A stretch of 64,000 nt of DNA, from NCBI GenBank assembly GCA_007570785.1, contig ML660774.1:4004201-4068200 (forward strand), given 5' to 3'. The notes under the pieces are model-generated. The model did not search any database, was not told the origin of the DNA, and saw only the letters and a list, made by a program, of their open reading frames with translations. Source of the DNA: Antilocapra americana (Eukaryota > Chordata > Mammalia > Artiodactyla > Antilocapridae). Shown here in pieces: positions 24,153-34,994 of the stretch; position 1 is the first letter of the stretch; the number at the start of each line of letters is the position of its first letter. The translations under genes and the position numbers were made by a program.

Positions 24153-24706
24153 GATGAAATTAAAAGATGCTTACTCCTTGGAAGGAAAGTTATGACCAAC
24201 CTAGACAGCATATTAAAAAGCAGAGACATTACTTTGCTGACAAAGTTCCACCTAGTCAAGGCTATGGTTTTTCCAGTGGTCATGTATGGATGTGAGAGTT
24301 GGACCATAAAGAAAGCTGAACACGAAAGAATTGATGCTTTTGAAGTGTGGTGTTGGAGAAGACTCTTGAGAGTCCCTTGGACTGCAAGGAGATCCAACCA
24401 GTCCATTCTAAAGATCAGTCCTCAGTGTTCATTGGAAGGATGGATGTTGAAGCTGAAACTCCAATACTACGTCCACCTGATGTGAAGAGCTGACTCATTG
24501 GAAAAGACCCTGATGCTGAGAAAGATTGAGGGCAGGAGGATAAGGGGACCGCAGAAGATGAGATGACTGGATGGCATCATCGATTTGATGGCCATGGGTT
24601 TGGGTGAACTCCGGCAGTTGGTGATGGACAGGGAGGCCTGGCGTACTGCGGTTCATGGGATCGCAAAGAATTGGACACGACTGAGTGACTGAACTGACCT
24701 GAAATG
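24153..24706 (+). mobile_element. BovB 3' third, plus strand, best-preserved C-terminal frame
   Basis: It starts at gatgaaattaaaagatgctt and ends cacgactgagtgactgaact. The frame 24192-24485 stays open for 97 codons across the conserved [17 protein letters not shown] and WCWRRLLRVPWTARRSNQ segments of the RT C-terminal region. A three-base deletion near 24411 keeps the frame, then it stops after HLM. No catalytic RT motif is included. Confidence 0.94.
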
Positions 24707-25380
24707 AAGAGATCCAGATTTGAATTACTTGGTAAAAATTGTCAAGAGCTAAGCTGCAAGAATTTGAATTTGGCTTCATGAGAAACAGATGATGCTATAG
24801 ATCCTAAGGAAGAAGCATGCTGCAGTCAAATGCACCAGGAATCCTCTATTACAGCCTCACATTCATGAGACAATCTTGTGACACTTTTTACTTTATGGTT
24901 CACTAACATGTCTCAACAGTGCTTTACATCACAGGGTTTATATTTGAGTAGTGTTTCTCTATTGTGGTTGTATTTCATTGGATGCAGGAATGGTGCCCTC
25001 CGTGAACAGTTATACTGGCTTTGAAAAATGGCATCACCTTTTGAGATTACAATTTAGAATACCCATAATAATATGTCAGTCCTATTGGTAGTGGTAGATA
25101 AGGAGCAGAACTCAGAACTCAGTCTTTTGTGTGCTCAGATCCACCCTAATGGGGGACTGAAGTGGAACTGTCATTGCATTTTGGAGCTGTAGAGACTCAG
25201 GTACCCTGAGCATGGAATAGAGTTACGGGATGCTGACATACATAGTCTTTAATTCTGACACAAACTATCTTTGTATAATTTTGTTTATAATCTAAAGGCT
25301 CTTAGAGGATTCATGAACAACTTTATCTCTTCCACGGATAGTTCACATTTTCCTGAATTCTATACGTCATTGAAGTTTGT
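24707..25380. other. Spacer between two inverted BovB copies
   Basis: Unique DNA of mixed composition with nothing recognised. It would form the loop if the flanking BovB copies paired in RNA. Confidence 0.5.
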
Positions 25381-26862
25381 CAGTTCAGTTCATTTCCTCA
25401 GTTGTGTCAAACTCTTTGTGATCCCATGGACTGAAGCACGTCAGGTTCCCCTGTCCATCACCAATTCCCAGAGCTTGCTCAAACTCATGTCCATCAAGTT
25501 GGTGGTGCCATCCAACCATCTCATCCTCTGTCATCCCCTTTTCCTGCCTTCAATCTTTCCCAGCATCAGGGTCTTTTCAAATGAGTCAGCTCTACACATC
25601 AGGTGGCCAAAGTATTGGAGTTTCAGCTTCAGCATCAGTCTTTCCAATGAATATTCAGGACTGATTTCCAACAGGATTGACTTGTGGATCTCCTTGCAAT
25701 CCAAGGGACTCTCAAGAGTCTTCTCCAACACCACAGTTCAAAAGCATCAATTCTTTCGTGTTCAACCTTATGGTCCAACCCAGATATCCCTACATGACTA
25801 CTGAAGAAACCATAGCTTTGACTAGATGGACCTTTGTTGGCAAAGTAATGTCTGCTTTCTTAATATGCTGTCTAGTCTTGTCATAGTTTTTCTTCCAAGG
25901 AGCAAATGTCTTTTAATTTCATGGCTGCAGTCACCATCTGCAGTGATTTTGGAGCCACCCAAAGTAAAGTCTTTCACTATTTTTATTGTTGCCCCAACTA
26001 TTTGACATAAAGTGATGGGACTGGATGCCATGATCTTCGTTTTTTGAATGTTGAGTTTTAAGCCAGCTTTTTCATTCTCTTCTTTTACTTTCATCAAGAG
26101 GCTCTTTAGTTCCTCTTTGGCCATAAGGTGGTATCATCTATATATCTGAGGTTATGGATATTTCTCCATGCAATCTTGACTCTAGCTTGTGCTTCATCCA
26201 GTCTAGCATTTCTCATGATGTACTCTGCATATGTTAAATAAACAGGGTGATAATATATAGCCTTGATGTACTCCTTTCCCAACTGGCTCCCAATAGAACC
26301 AATCCACTGTTCTATGTCCATTTCTAACTGTTGATTCTTGACATGCATACAGATTTCTCAAGAGGCAGGTAAGGTGGTCTGGTATTCCCATCCCTTGAAG
26401 AATTTCCCATAGTTTGTTGTGATCCATGCAGTCAAAGGCTTTGGCATATCAAAAAATCAGATGTTTTTCTGGAACTCTCTTGCTTTTTCAGTGATCCAAG
26501 AGATGCTGACAATTGGATCTCTGGTTCCTCTGCCTTTTCCAAATATAGCTTGAACATCTTGCAGTTTGTGGTTCATGTACTGTTGAAGCCTGGCTTAGAG
26601 AATTTTGAGCATTGCTTTGCTAACATGTGAGATGACTGCAATTGTGCAATAGTTTGAACATGCTTTGTCATTGCCTTTCTTTGGGACTGGAATGAAAACT
26701 GACCTTTTCCAGTCCTGTGGCCACTACTGAGTTTTCCAAATTTGCTGGCATATTGAGTGAAGCACTTTAATAGCATCTTCTTTTAGGATTTGAAATAGCT
26801 CAACTTGAGTTCCGTAACCTCCACTGGCTTTGTTCATAGTGATGCTTCCTAAGGCACACTTG
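25381..26862 (-). mobile_element. BovB copy (RT palm to 3' end), minus strand
   Basis: Minus-strand reading gives RT pieces: KGVHQGYILSPCLFN (motif B, within 26203-26427), LRYIDDTTL (motif C near 26140, with YADD changed to YIDD), SLLMKVKEENEKAGLKLNIQ (25822-26124) and the C-terminal part (25531-25734). Frameshifts separate these pieces. Motif A is altered and the endonuclease is absent. The 3' end lies at 25381 (gtcagttcagttcatttcc on the plus strand). Confidence 0.94.
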
Positions 26863-27528
26863 TATAGTTTTTTTTTTTTAATTTTAAATTAAACTTCTTT
26901 GACTTGGGAGAATTATTCACTTGATTTTGATGTGATCATGGTAACCTTTGGGTTATATCCCACATCAAAGTACATGTAGCTTTGTTTAGAAGCATTTTCA
27001 TTTTAAAATATTTTAGTATAATATTTGTTACTGTTTTTCTTTTCAGTTAGTCTGTGTGCCACAAAAATATGAATCTACTCTTCATTAATTTTTCTTTAAA
27101 CCATTTATAATAATTATATATCAGATCTCATTGATGACATTTAATAAAAACACTATCATTTCAAGCCTAGAAAAGATTTAGTGGGTCCTGGTTCTAATTC
27201 CAGCTAGTTGCTGGTTGGTTAACTCTGGCAAGCTACTTAATACTTTGTCTTAGTTATTTAACCAGGACTCTGCCTGGGAAACAGTGGATGCTCCCTGTTA
27301 TGTTTAATTATATTCTAAGAATTATTTTTCTTTACAGTAGGAAACTCTGTCTCTGAGAGTTTATCACAGAATCAGAAAAGTCTAAAACTACCTGCCCTTC
27401 AAGAACTTACAATCTTGTAAAGCATTTAAGTCCAACCTCCTCAATGTAAAAGTGGTGTGTTTGAGCAGAAAGTATAATTGGTCTTACTTATGGTTTGAGA
27501 AAGGATGTTAGTTCTTACTAGACACCAT
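26863..27528. other. AT-rich unique DNA, possible MIR piece
   Basis: An ATT-rich stretch opens the interval. Around 27190-27260 there is a faint MIR-like segment (ttctaattccagctagttgc). Nothing else was recognised. Confidence 0.35.
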
Positions 27529-27918
27529 AGGGATACAGGTGCTGTGCTTAGTCACTGAGTCATGTCCAGGATACAGTTGCTATACTTAGTCACTCAGTCA
27601 TGTCTGACTCTTTGCTACCCCTTGGACTGTAGCCCGCCAGGTCCCTCTGTCCATGGGGATTCTCCAGGCAAGAATACTGATTGGGGTGTTTTCCCATGCC
27701 TTCCTCCAGGGGATCTTCCCAACCCAGTGACTGAACCCAGGTCTTTCACATTGCAGGTCTTTACCAACTGAGCGACCAGGGAAGCCCAAGAATACTGGAG
27801 TGGGTGGCCTAGCCCTTCTCCAGGGGATATTCCCAACTCAGGGATCAAACTGGGGACTCCTGAGTTACAAGCAGATTCTTTACCAGCTGAGCCACCAGAG
27901 AAGGTCAAGGGATACAGG
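27529..27918 (-). mobile_element. Dimeric Bov-tA SINE with perfect target-site duplication and internal tail duplication
   Basis: Identical flanks agggatacagg lie at 27529-27539 and 27908-27918. On the plus strand the unit runs from gtgctgtgcttagtcactg through the first head gagcgaccagggaagccc, into gaatactggagtgggtggcc, to the second head gagccaccagagaaggtc. Near the left edge the tail occurs twice, each copy preceded by a version of the target sequence (27531 and 27568). Confidence 0.93.
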
Positions 27919-28049
27919 GCAAGGGACTAATCTATGGAGCTCTCTGCTAACATATCAATGCCAACTCTTAGGGTTTGATTTTAATGGAACATTTTGTTCA
28001 TTTAAAAAGTATATTGGTAAAATTGCTAATGGCATTCAGCAAATCCTAA

Positions 28050-28270
28050 ATTTGTTACAGGTTCTGTTTTAAGTACTTTACTTGTATTTTCTCATTTAAG
28101 TCTGACAATCCTATGAATGAGGAACAGTTCTACCTCTGTATTCTTTTGATGAGGAAGCTGAGGGTGACAAGGTGATATTGTCTAAGTTTGTAAAGAAGTA
28201 GCAGAATAAGAATCCAAATCCTGAGTCTTATTCCAGAATTCAGGTAATTAGTATCTGACCTTTCTACATG
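28050..28270 (+). repeat. MIR SINE
   Basis: MIR order: ttctcatttaagtctgacaa, cctatgaatgaggaacagtt, gatgaggaagctgagggtga, then agtagcagaataagaatcca. Diverged but collinear. Confidence 0.78.
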
Positions 28271-28388
28271 CTTCATAGTGATGATTGACATCAGATAGCA
28301 TCAACCATTGATAGTTCATTTGATTTATTTCTAGATATTCCAAAATCATTTCATTAATATCCTGCCATTAACAAGTATTGAGATTTCT

Positions 28389-28390
<2 letters not shown>

Positions 28391-28427
<37 letters not shown>

Positions 28428-28434
28428 AAAACAC
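28391..28434. repeat. (AT)22 microsatellite
   Basis: Forty-four bases of uninterrupted AT dinucleotide in an AT-rich context. The tract is self-complementary and can extrude a cruciform. Confidence 0.97.
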
Positions 28435-28601
28435 TAATATGTCTTTGTCTATTTCCTTATAAACTAAAACAAAATTATTAGAAAATGGTATTTTACATTA
28501 ATTTTACATTAATTATATTTTACTTAAATGTGGTACTTACTATTTTAAGTTATCTTCTGCTATACAGGTGTCATTGTGAATATTTTGATATCATTAGAAT
28601 A

Positions 28602-28674
28602 TGTGCTTAGTCATTTTAGTCATGTCCGACTCTTTGTGACTATTGACTGTAGTCCACCAGGCTCCTCTGTCCAT
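28602..28674 (-). mobile_element. Bov-tA SINE fragment
   Basis: tagtcatgtccgactctttg and caccaggctcctctgtccat mark the SINE tail half. The tRNA-derived head is absent. Confidence 0.8.
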
Positions 28675-29709
28675 ATTATATAAACCATTATTATTTTAAA
28701 TACTTCATATTTTTAAAATTATATTTTTACATGGAAAATAATGTCATTATTTAAAAATGTATTATTAATTAATATGATGTACCCCATTCTTAGTACATTT
28801 TTTAGTGTATGTGACCAAGGTCTACATCTATTTCATTAGAGAAACAGTGGCTTCTTTAGTACTCTGAAATAGACATCCCTAAATTCTTGTTGCTTTCCAT
28901 TGCAGCATAATTTTAATTTTAATTTGAGTAGTCAATATGATATATACATTCTTAAGCAATTTTTATATTGTTAAGTTTGTATAGTTTTTCCTTTTGTTAT
29001 CCATAGATTATAGAAGGAAACATTTTAAAATTGCTAAAATTACATTAATCTAATAAGGTTATCCTCCAATATTATAAGTTAAAATAATTTTAATGACAGA
29101 CTGTAATTAATTCTTTTTATTCCAATGAATCAGTAAAACTTTATACCATTTTCACAATTTATTTCTAGAATTGTCGAAGTGCTGAACTATATGGATGTAA
29201 TTTTATGAAAAAACAGAAGAAACAGATACTTATTTCTACTTTATGCGGGAAAAATATTATATAGTTCTTAGAATAAAAGTTGAAGTGATGAGAAACATTG
29301 CTTATCTTTAAATGTACTAGAATACAATAAACCTTTTATTTGATAGATTTTTTTCATACTTCAAAAGAAAATAATTTCTTTATCAAGCAAACTAAGAGTA
29401 GAAGTAGCATTTATTTAAAATAACTTCTTAGCATATTTTTGGAATCTTTGTTCTTATTCTTGGCTGAACACTTGCCCACGTGACTTTCCATGAAAATTTG
29501 ATGATAGTTGAGCATCTCACCCAGATCTGTATCTAACTCCTCAAGCACAAAGATAGTCACTCTCAGCTGAACCCTCTTTTTATTTAAATTGCAAGATGCT
29601 TGTTGAAATATTTTATTAGCCTTTTTGATATCATTTTTATAAATGAGATATAAATATGAAATTCTGAATTTTCCTCAAATACTAATTACATTTTCCTTTG
29701 TTCATGTAT
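28675..29709. other. Very AT-rich unique DNA
   Basis: Dense A/T runs with no coding or repeat signal recognised. Confidence 0.5.
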
Positions 29710-29902
29710 GAGCTTCCCTGTTGGCTCAGACAGTAAAGAATCCACCTGCAATGCAGGAGACCTGGGTTTGATCCTGGGTAAGAGAATGGCAACCCACTCC
29801 AGTATTCTTTCCCGGAGAATTCCATGGACAGAGGAGCCTGGTGGGCTGCAGTCCATGGGTCACAAACAGCTGGACACAGCTGAGTGACTAACACTTTGAC
29901 TT
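29710..29902 (+). mobile_element. Bov-tA SINE
   Basis: The head gagcttccctgttggctcag contains the A-box region, and the B-box-like gggtttgatcct follows. The body ends ctggacacagctgagtgact. Pol III promoter boxes are recognisable with a C-to-T (CpG decay) change in the B box. Confidence 0.93.
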
Positions 29903-30456
29903 TTTTGTGTTGTTGTATAATTGAACTATATTACCTAAGGATTAATATGGTATAAAATGAGATAATAAAAAAATGTTAACAAGATAAAATGCACAACCAT
30001 TTATCAGCCTCTAACACATTCTTATAGGGGAAAAAATATTTTCTGTTGTTGCATATATTGTACAGATTTGATGAGTGCACATTCTCAGTTGTCACACACC
30101 ATTTCTGTCCATGCCTGCTTTCCATTCTGACTGGATAGGGATCATTCCCTATTTATTTTCGTGTCTTAAGCAACTTAGCATTGGGCAGGCATTCAATAAA
30201 TGTCATAAGGTTTAGGAAAGAAGGTAAGAAGAAAGAAAAAGTTTTTTGGGGGGAAAGTGGTGAAGGAAAGGGGAAAGAAATGAGAGACAGTAATGCTAAA
30301 TGAATAGTGAAATACTACTTACACTCTCTGAGATAGTTACTTTATATAAAGTCATTTTAAGTAGGAGAAGGTCTGCTTTCTGAGATTTCAGCACAGTCCA
30401 ATATTGATGCTAAGATGAAAATTCAGTGTTTTGAATGAGAAGTAACAGAATAAATT
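29903..30456. other. Unique AT-rich DNA, nothing recognised
   Basis: A purine-rich stretch at about 30205-30290 (aaagaaggtaagaagaaag and similar) stands out. No gene seen. Confidence 0.4.
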
Positions 30457-30516
30457 ACACACACACACACGTGTGTGTGTGTGTGTATTCATGTGTATAT
30501 GGGTGTGTGTGTTTGT
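30457..30516. repeat. (AC)7(GT)8 palindrome followed by GT-rich tract
   Basis: Bases 30457-30484 are a perfect 28-base palindrome of alternating AC then GT, followed by interrupted GT repeats. It is both self-complementary and strictly alternating purine-pyrimidine. Confidence 0.95.
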
Positions 30517-30598
30517 GTTGTTGTTATTGGCTAAGTCGTTTCCAACTCTTCACAACCCCAAGGCCTGTAGTGTACCAGGATCCTCTGTCCATGGGATC
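30517..30598 (-). mobile_element. Bov-tA/BovB tail fragment
   Basis: ggctaagtcgtttccaactc followed by ggatcctctgtccatggga is the complement of the shared SINE/BovB tail. Confidence 0.75.
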
Positions 30599-32190
30599 TC
30601 AAAAGGGAGCTATTATCAAATATAACTACCATCAGAACTAGATGTGTAGACAGGGAAGCTTAGCAAAGTCCGTTTGTTAAAATTCCTCTCCATGTCGCAA
30701 TGTCTCTGACTGGCCCAGCTAACATTTGTTTACTGACAATTTGCTTTTCCATCTTCAGATCAACCGCCTTTCTCTTCTTTGAAGTCCCAAACTATCACGC
30801 TTGACATCCTTCTTTGTCTTTAGCAAAAGATGGTTTTAAGATGACGTTTTCAACCATTGTGACGAGTTACTGACCTTTCCTCAGTTTCTCTTTGTATGCA
30901 CGGCATTAAATTTTTGTGTGATTTTCCCCTGTTAATCTCTCTCATGTCAATTTAATTCTTAGGCCAGCCAGAAGAATCTAGAAGTGCAGAAGGAAGTTTC
31001 TTCCTTCCCAAGGAACTGAAACAGAAGCCCATAAAGGGATATTAAACCAACTTAATAGTGTATCAGAATATTAACAAAAAGAATTAGGTGACAGTGTAAC
31101 ATAGCAAAAGTAGTCAATTAAATGGGGAAAGATGTTGAGAGAGGATGGGACCGAAAGAACACATATGCTTTGTTATAGAATCAGGGCTGTTGGCCTTATA
31201 TGTAGCCCAAGACCTCTGTGGTGCAGAGGTTTAGCGGCGAAGGAGCTTATTCACAAGGCAGCCAAGCCAGAAGTCAGAGCAGAAGTCTCAGTCCTGCCTT
31301 CCCAAAGGCACGGGGATTTGGAACATTGATGAGACAAGCAGGATGGTCTCAGGTGAGGGGAAAGTTGACAGAGGCAGGGGAGGGAACTGGTACTAGATGC
31401 TCTGGCAGGCACTTCTGGGTTACAGGCTTCTGCACATTCCTATTGGAAGTGTTTTGTGTCATGCAAAAGTAGAGTCAAAGGCCCATCAGGGTACACGTAC
31501 TTAGGCTCAGCTTTGGGGTTCACTGTCAAAGCTGCCCTTAGCCGGCTCACCCTTGGGGTGGGAGCTGACTCCAGGATTCTGTAAACCAACCAGACTGCAT
31601 GAAGCTGAGAAGGTATGCAATTAAAGAGAGGAAAAAAGAAAGGAAAAAGTAATACACTAAAACCCAAAATGAGCTTAGTCAGTGGAGGCAATTTACAAGC
31701 AAAAGAGTTTGAACAAGCTGTTCCTGGTTTTGTTGTGCTGTAAGACAAGCTCAAGAGTTTCTATCAGTTATGATTTTCTGTTGAGTCTGCAGGGCATGGT
31801 TTCAGAGCCAGGGTTTCTCTACCTTTCTCCACTGCCAGCTAGGTCTGCTGTCTGGTGGGGCTTTATTTGCAGCCTGCTCTTTCCAAGTGCCACTCAAACA
31901 TGCCTGTGCAAAACACGCTGGTGGTGTGGGGATGGGGTGGGTTCACCTCTCCTGGGGTGCTAAGACCCCATGCCCTCCTCAAAGCGTAAAGTCAGTTCTC
32001 CTTGCAGATTTATTCTTTTCTTTGCCCCATAAGCCTGTTAAGTTAACTTGTGGACAAATAAGACGTGCCCTCTCCCCTGCTTTTTAAGCTTTCTCTAAAC
32101 TGGGATATATTAACCATGACGCCATAGTCCTTTGGGACCAGGTCAGTCCTTGTAAGTGGAAGTGGGGTGGAGGGCTGATCTGTGCGGTGC
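30599..32190. other. Unique, moderately GC-rich from 31130; no gene recognised
   Basis: From about 31130 to 32190 the sequence is richer in G+C. It gives frames of 65-104 codons on both strands without domains. An old LTR is possible but I cannot name one. Confidence 0.35.
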
Positions 32191-32194
32191 GGCG

Positions 32195-32356
32195 TGTTTA
32201 GCTGCATCTCTGACCTCTACTCAGTTGTCACAGTGACACCCTCTCCCTCGGCCTCACCACCGTCGTGACTGCTAAAAATGTGGCCAGACGTCATCCTGCG
32301 TCCCCTGTGGGGAAAGATTGCCTCTGATTGGCAATTTTGAGAATCACTGCCCTAAG
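32195..32356 (-). repeat. Old hAT-type DNA transposon remnant (MER-like)
   Basis: The order gcatctctgacctctactca, gctaaaaatgtggccagacg, and the terminal ttttgagaatcactgc matches the reverse of a common non-autonomous hAT element whose end reads cagtggttctcaa. The other terminus is not clear. Confidence 0.6.
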
Positions 32357-32495
32357 TGAAGTTGTTGCCTATTTCCTCTCTTTATCCAATAATATACTTC
32401 GACTTAGTTTTCAGTGTACTTACTGGGCGTCTCCCCCTCATTCATCCTCAATCTCTCGCTAGTACCCCTTACATACATATAAGGAGAGAATGCAG

Positions 32496-32734
32496 GGGTA
32501 GTTTGTGTACCAAGTCGCATCAGTCTTGTTCGACTCTTTGCAACCTTAAGGACTATAGCCAGCCAAGCTCCTCTGCCCATGGGGTTTTCCAGGCAAGAAT
32601 ACTGGAATGAGCTGTGATTTTCTTCTCCAGTGGATCTTCCCCACCCAGGGACTGAACCCACATCTCTTAGGTCTCCTGCACTGGCCGGCAGGTTCTTTAC
32701 CACTAGTTCCACCTGGGAAGCTCAAGGGTAGTTT
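32496..32734 (-). mobile_element. Bov-tA SINE with target-site duplication
   Basis: Flanks gggtagttt lie at 32496-32504 and 32726-32734. The plus strand runs caagtcgcatcagtcttgtt, then gcaagaatactggaatgagc, and ends ccacctgggaagctc. The copy is diverged from Bov-tA, so it is of moderate age. Confidence 0.92.
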
Positions 32735-32828
32735 AAGTCTTCATTATGGGACCAACCCAGGAGGACCGGCCCAATGACTTTGTCCTCATTAGCATGAAAA
32801 TATTGTACATGATTTTTAAGCGAATAAT

Positions 32829-33067
32829 ATTGTACATCATGGGCTTCTCTGGTGGCTCAGATGGTAAACAAGCTGCCTGCAATGTGGGAAACCTGTGCTG
32901 AATCTCTGGGATGGGAGGATCTCCTGGAGAATGGAATGGCTTCTCACTCCAGTATTCTTGCCTGGAGAATTCCGTGCAAAGAGGAGCCTGATGGGCTACA
33001 GCCCATGAGGTCGCAAAGAGTTGGGTATGACTGAGCAACCCACACTTTCACTTTCATTGTACACCAT
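32829..33067 (+). mobile_element. Bov-tA SINE with target-site duplication
   Basis: Flanks attgtacatcat (32829-32840) and attgtacaccat (33056-33067) differ at one base. The head is gggcttctctggtggctcag and the tail ends gactgagcaacccacacttt. The target motif also occurs once more just upstream (about 32800-32812). Confidence 0.93.
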
Positions 33068-33079
33068 TAAAAAAAAAAA

Positions 33080-33575
33080 AAGACAATCCAATAGTGAAAA
33101 ACCAAACACATGGTCAAAACATAATCATGTGGTATTAAAAACATAGCTGAAAATAATAGAAGGTATACTAAATATTTTACTGAAATCATATGGGAAAATT
33201 TTGGTTAAAAATTTGACTTACTTTTCCTTTACTATATCAAATACATAATTATTTTGAGCAAACCTTATCTCTGAAAATGACTGTACAAAGAAAATTGTTA
33301 GAATGTGAAATTTTTTTTTCCACAATAGGAAATTGTAAAGAATGAACATTAAGGATTACAGTCCTAAACTATTCCACAACCCCAGTGGTTCAGAATGGGA
33401 CTGTGGGATGTATTCACTTTCCTGTAGTCTATTTTAAGCACCCGAGTTTGATGATGAAGAAGTTACTGGAGTTTCCAGTAGTGCCTAACTTACCCTCAGG
33501 GAGTGGCTTTTGCTGGGAGAACCTGGCTCATTATGGATTATTTTGTAGCATCAGTCATGCTATGAGATGACAGGA
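33080..33575. other. Unique DNA, nothing recognised
   Basis: AT-rich on the left and more balanced from 33360. The right part may be the degraded upstream portion of the RTE-like fragment that follows. Confidence 0.35.
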
Positions 33576-33900
33576 CTTTATAAGACAAACATTATGGATC
33601 AACCTTCAGAGGCCAGTACCACATGCAGGCAAAGATATTCATTGGCAGAACAAAACTGAAAGCCCTTAATGAATTCTGTTACCGTGGCAGCATATTGTCA
33701 AATCATGCTCTAATAGCAAAAGAGTTGGAAAACCATACCAAGAAATCAGCATGTCTTTTGGCAAGCTGGAGATCAGGGTTTGGTGTTGAGCTTCCAAACA
33801 TTCTAAAGGAGAGAATTAACATCAGAGGAAGCCAAAAATCTCTGTGCAAACTCTCCAGGAGTTTGGGTATGAATCCTAGAGCAGCCACACAAACCTGAGG
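33576..33900 (+). mobile_element. Ancient RTE-like reverse-transcriptase fragment, not BovB
   Basis: Plus-strand translation gives KTNIMDQPSE (from about 33585), then after a one-base frame change IFIGRTKLKALNEFCYRGSI (33635 on) and a further stretch to GFGVELPNILKERINI. This follows the layout of the RT thumb/connection region of RTE-type elements: KT.VM.QP, then a short strand, then F.YLGS.LS, an acidic helix, KAS...L and the W...GI...TK segment. The usual Leu of YLGS is Arg here. The second frame (33623-33898) stays open for 91 codons. Identity is distinct from BovB (FIFLGSKITADGDC), so this is an older family such as a mammalian-wide RTE. Confidence 0.6.
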
Positions 33901-34994
33901 GTTGTTTTTTCTTCTTCGTTTCTTTCTCCAAAGTAATTAGATGTTAGTTGGCTTCATAATGAAGAGAACCCTCAGAGGGTACCAGGGGCCACAGTCACAT
34001 TTTAGGGAACACAGCTGTTTCTGAGTCAGTTCTTATACTATCAACCTCTGTAATTTAAGATGTGGCAGAATTTTAAGGCAATTAGCATAATATAAAGGTG
34101 ATGAGGTATTTTTGATTGCTTAGGAATGAGCCAATATTTTATATTTTGTCTTGGGAAGATAAGTACATTAAAATCTGTCTCAGATTTAATCATGTGTGTC
34201 ATGTTTTAAATCACCTGAAATATCAGAAAATCAGAGATTTAAAAGATACATGAAACATTTGGAAGAATGAAGATATACAGGTTATCTACCAAGTTCCATT
34301 TGTTTGTAGTATTTCTTTTCAGTACCTTTATTTTAGGGCAATGTTTGCCAACCAGTTTTCTCAGACTTTGCCATGTATATTGCAAACTTACCTGAAACAG
34401 TGTCTGTTTTTCTCTTTCCTTTATTTTCATTCAAATTCTTATCTTCCATTTCCTTTTTATTTCCCAGAAAACTTACAGCTTCCCATGTCTCTCCACCCAT
34501 TGTTTTTGAAATGAAAGGAAAACATACTAAAATGGAGAAATGATTTCAGACTTTGCTCCTTGAAAATCTAGAGGTTTCACAGAGGTGACGTCTGAGCAGC
34601 AATTGGGGAGGAAAAACAGAGAGCAGAGAGGGTTCCTGGGCTCCCGTTCCAACTTGCAGTTTACAAACTGAATTTAATGTAAAGAAAGATTTCCACAGCA
34701 CAAATATCTCAACCTTGATAGAACCTACAATGCTGTCAGCTAAAGTAGACCTAGAGTTGGGCATTTGATGAAAGGAAAGTAATCATACTGAATAACAGAA
34801 GCATGTAGATATTTCATATCATGATTTACTCTTTCTTCAACCATCTTAAGTGAAAACAATATCTAAAAATCAGGAACTACTTATTTCCTTCCATATAATA
34901 CTAATCTTTACTCTCTAAAAACCTCTGGCAAGATTTAGTACCTTCTGACATTTGAACAGGAGCAAAGCATGTAGTGGTTCAGATATATTTCTAC
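33901..34994. other. Unique DNA, nothing recognised
   Basis: Short opposite-strand frames lack domains. No repeat recognised. Confidence 0.4.

Noticed and set aside
25271..25804. 177-codon plus-strand frame
   Set aside because: It is the antisense of the BovB C-terminal coding region. Such antisense frames recur at 14-kb, 35-kb and 53-kb copies.
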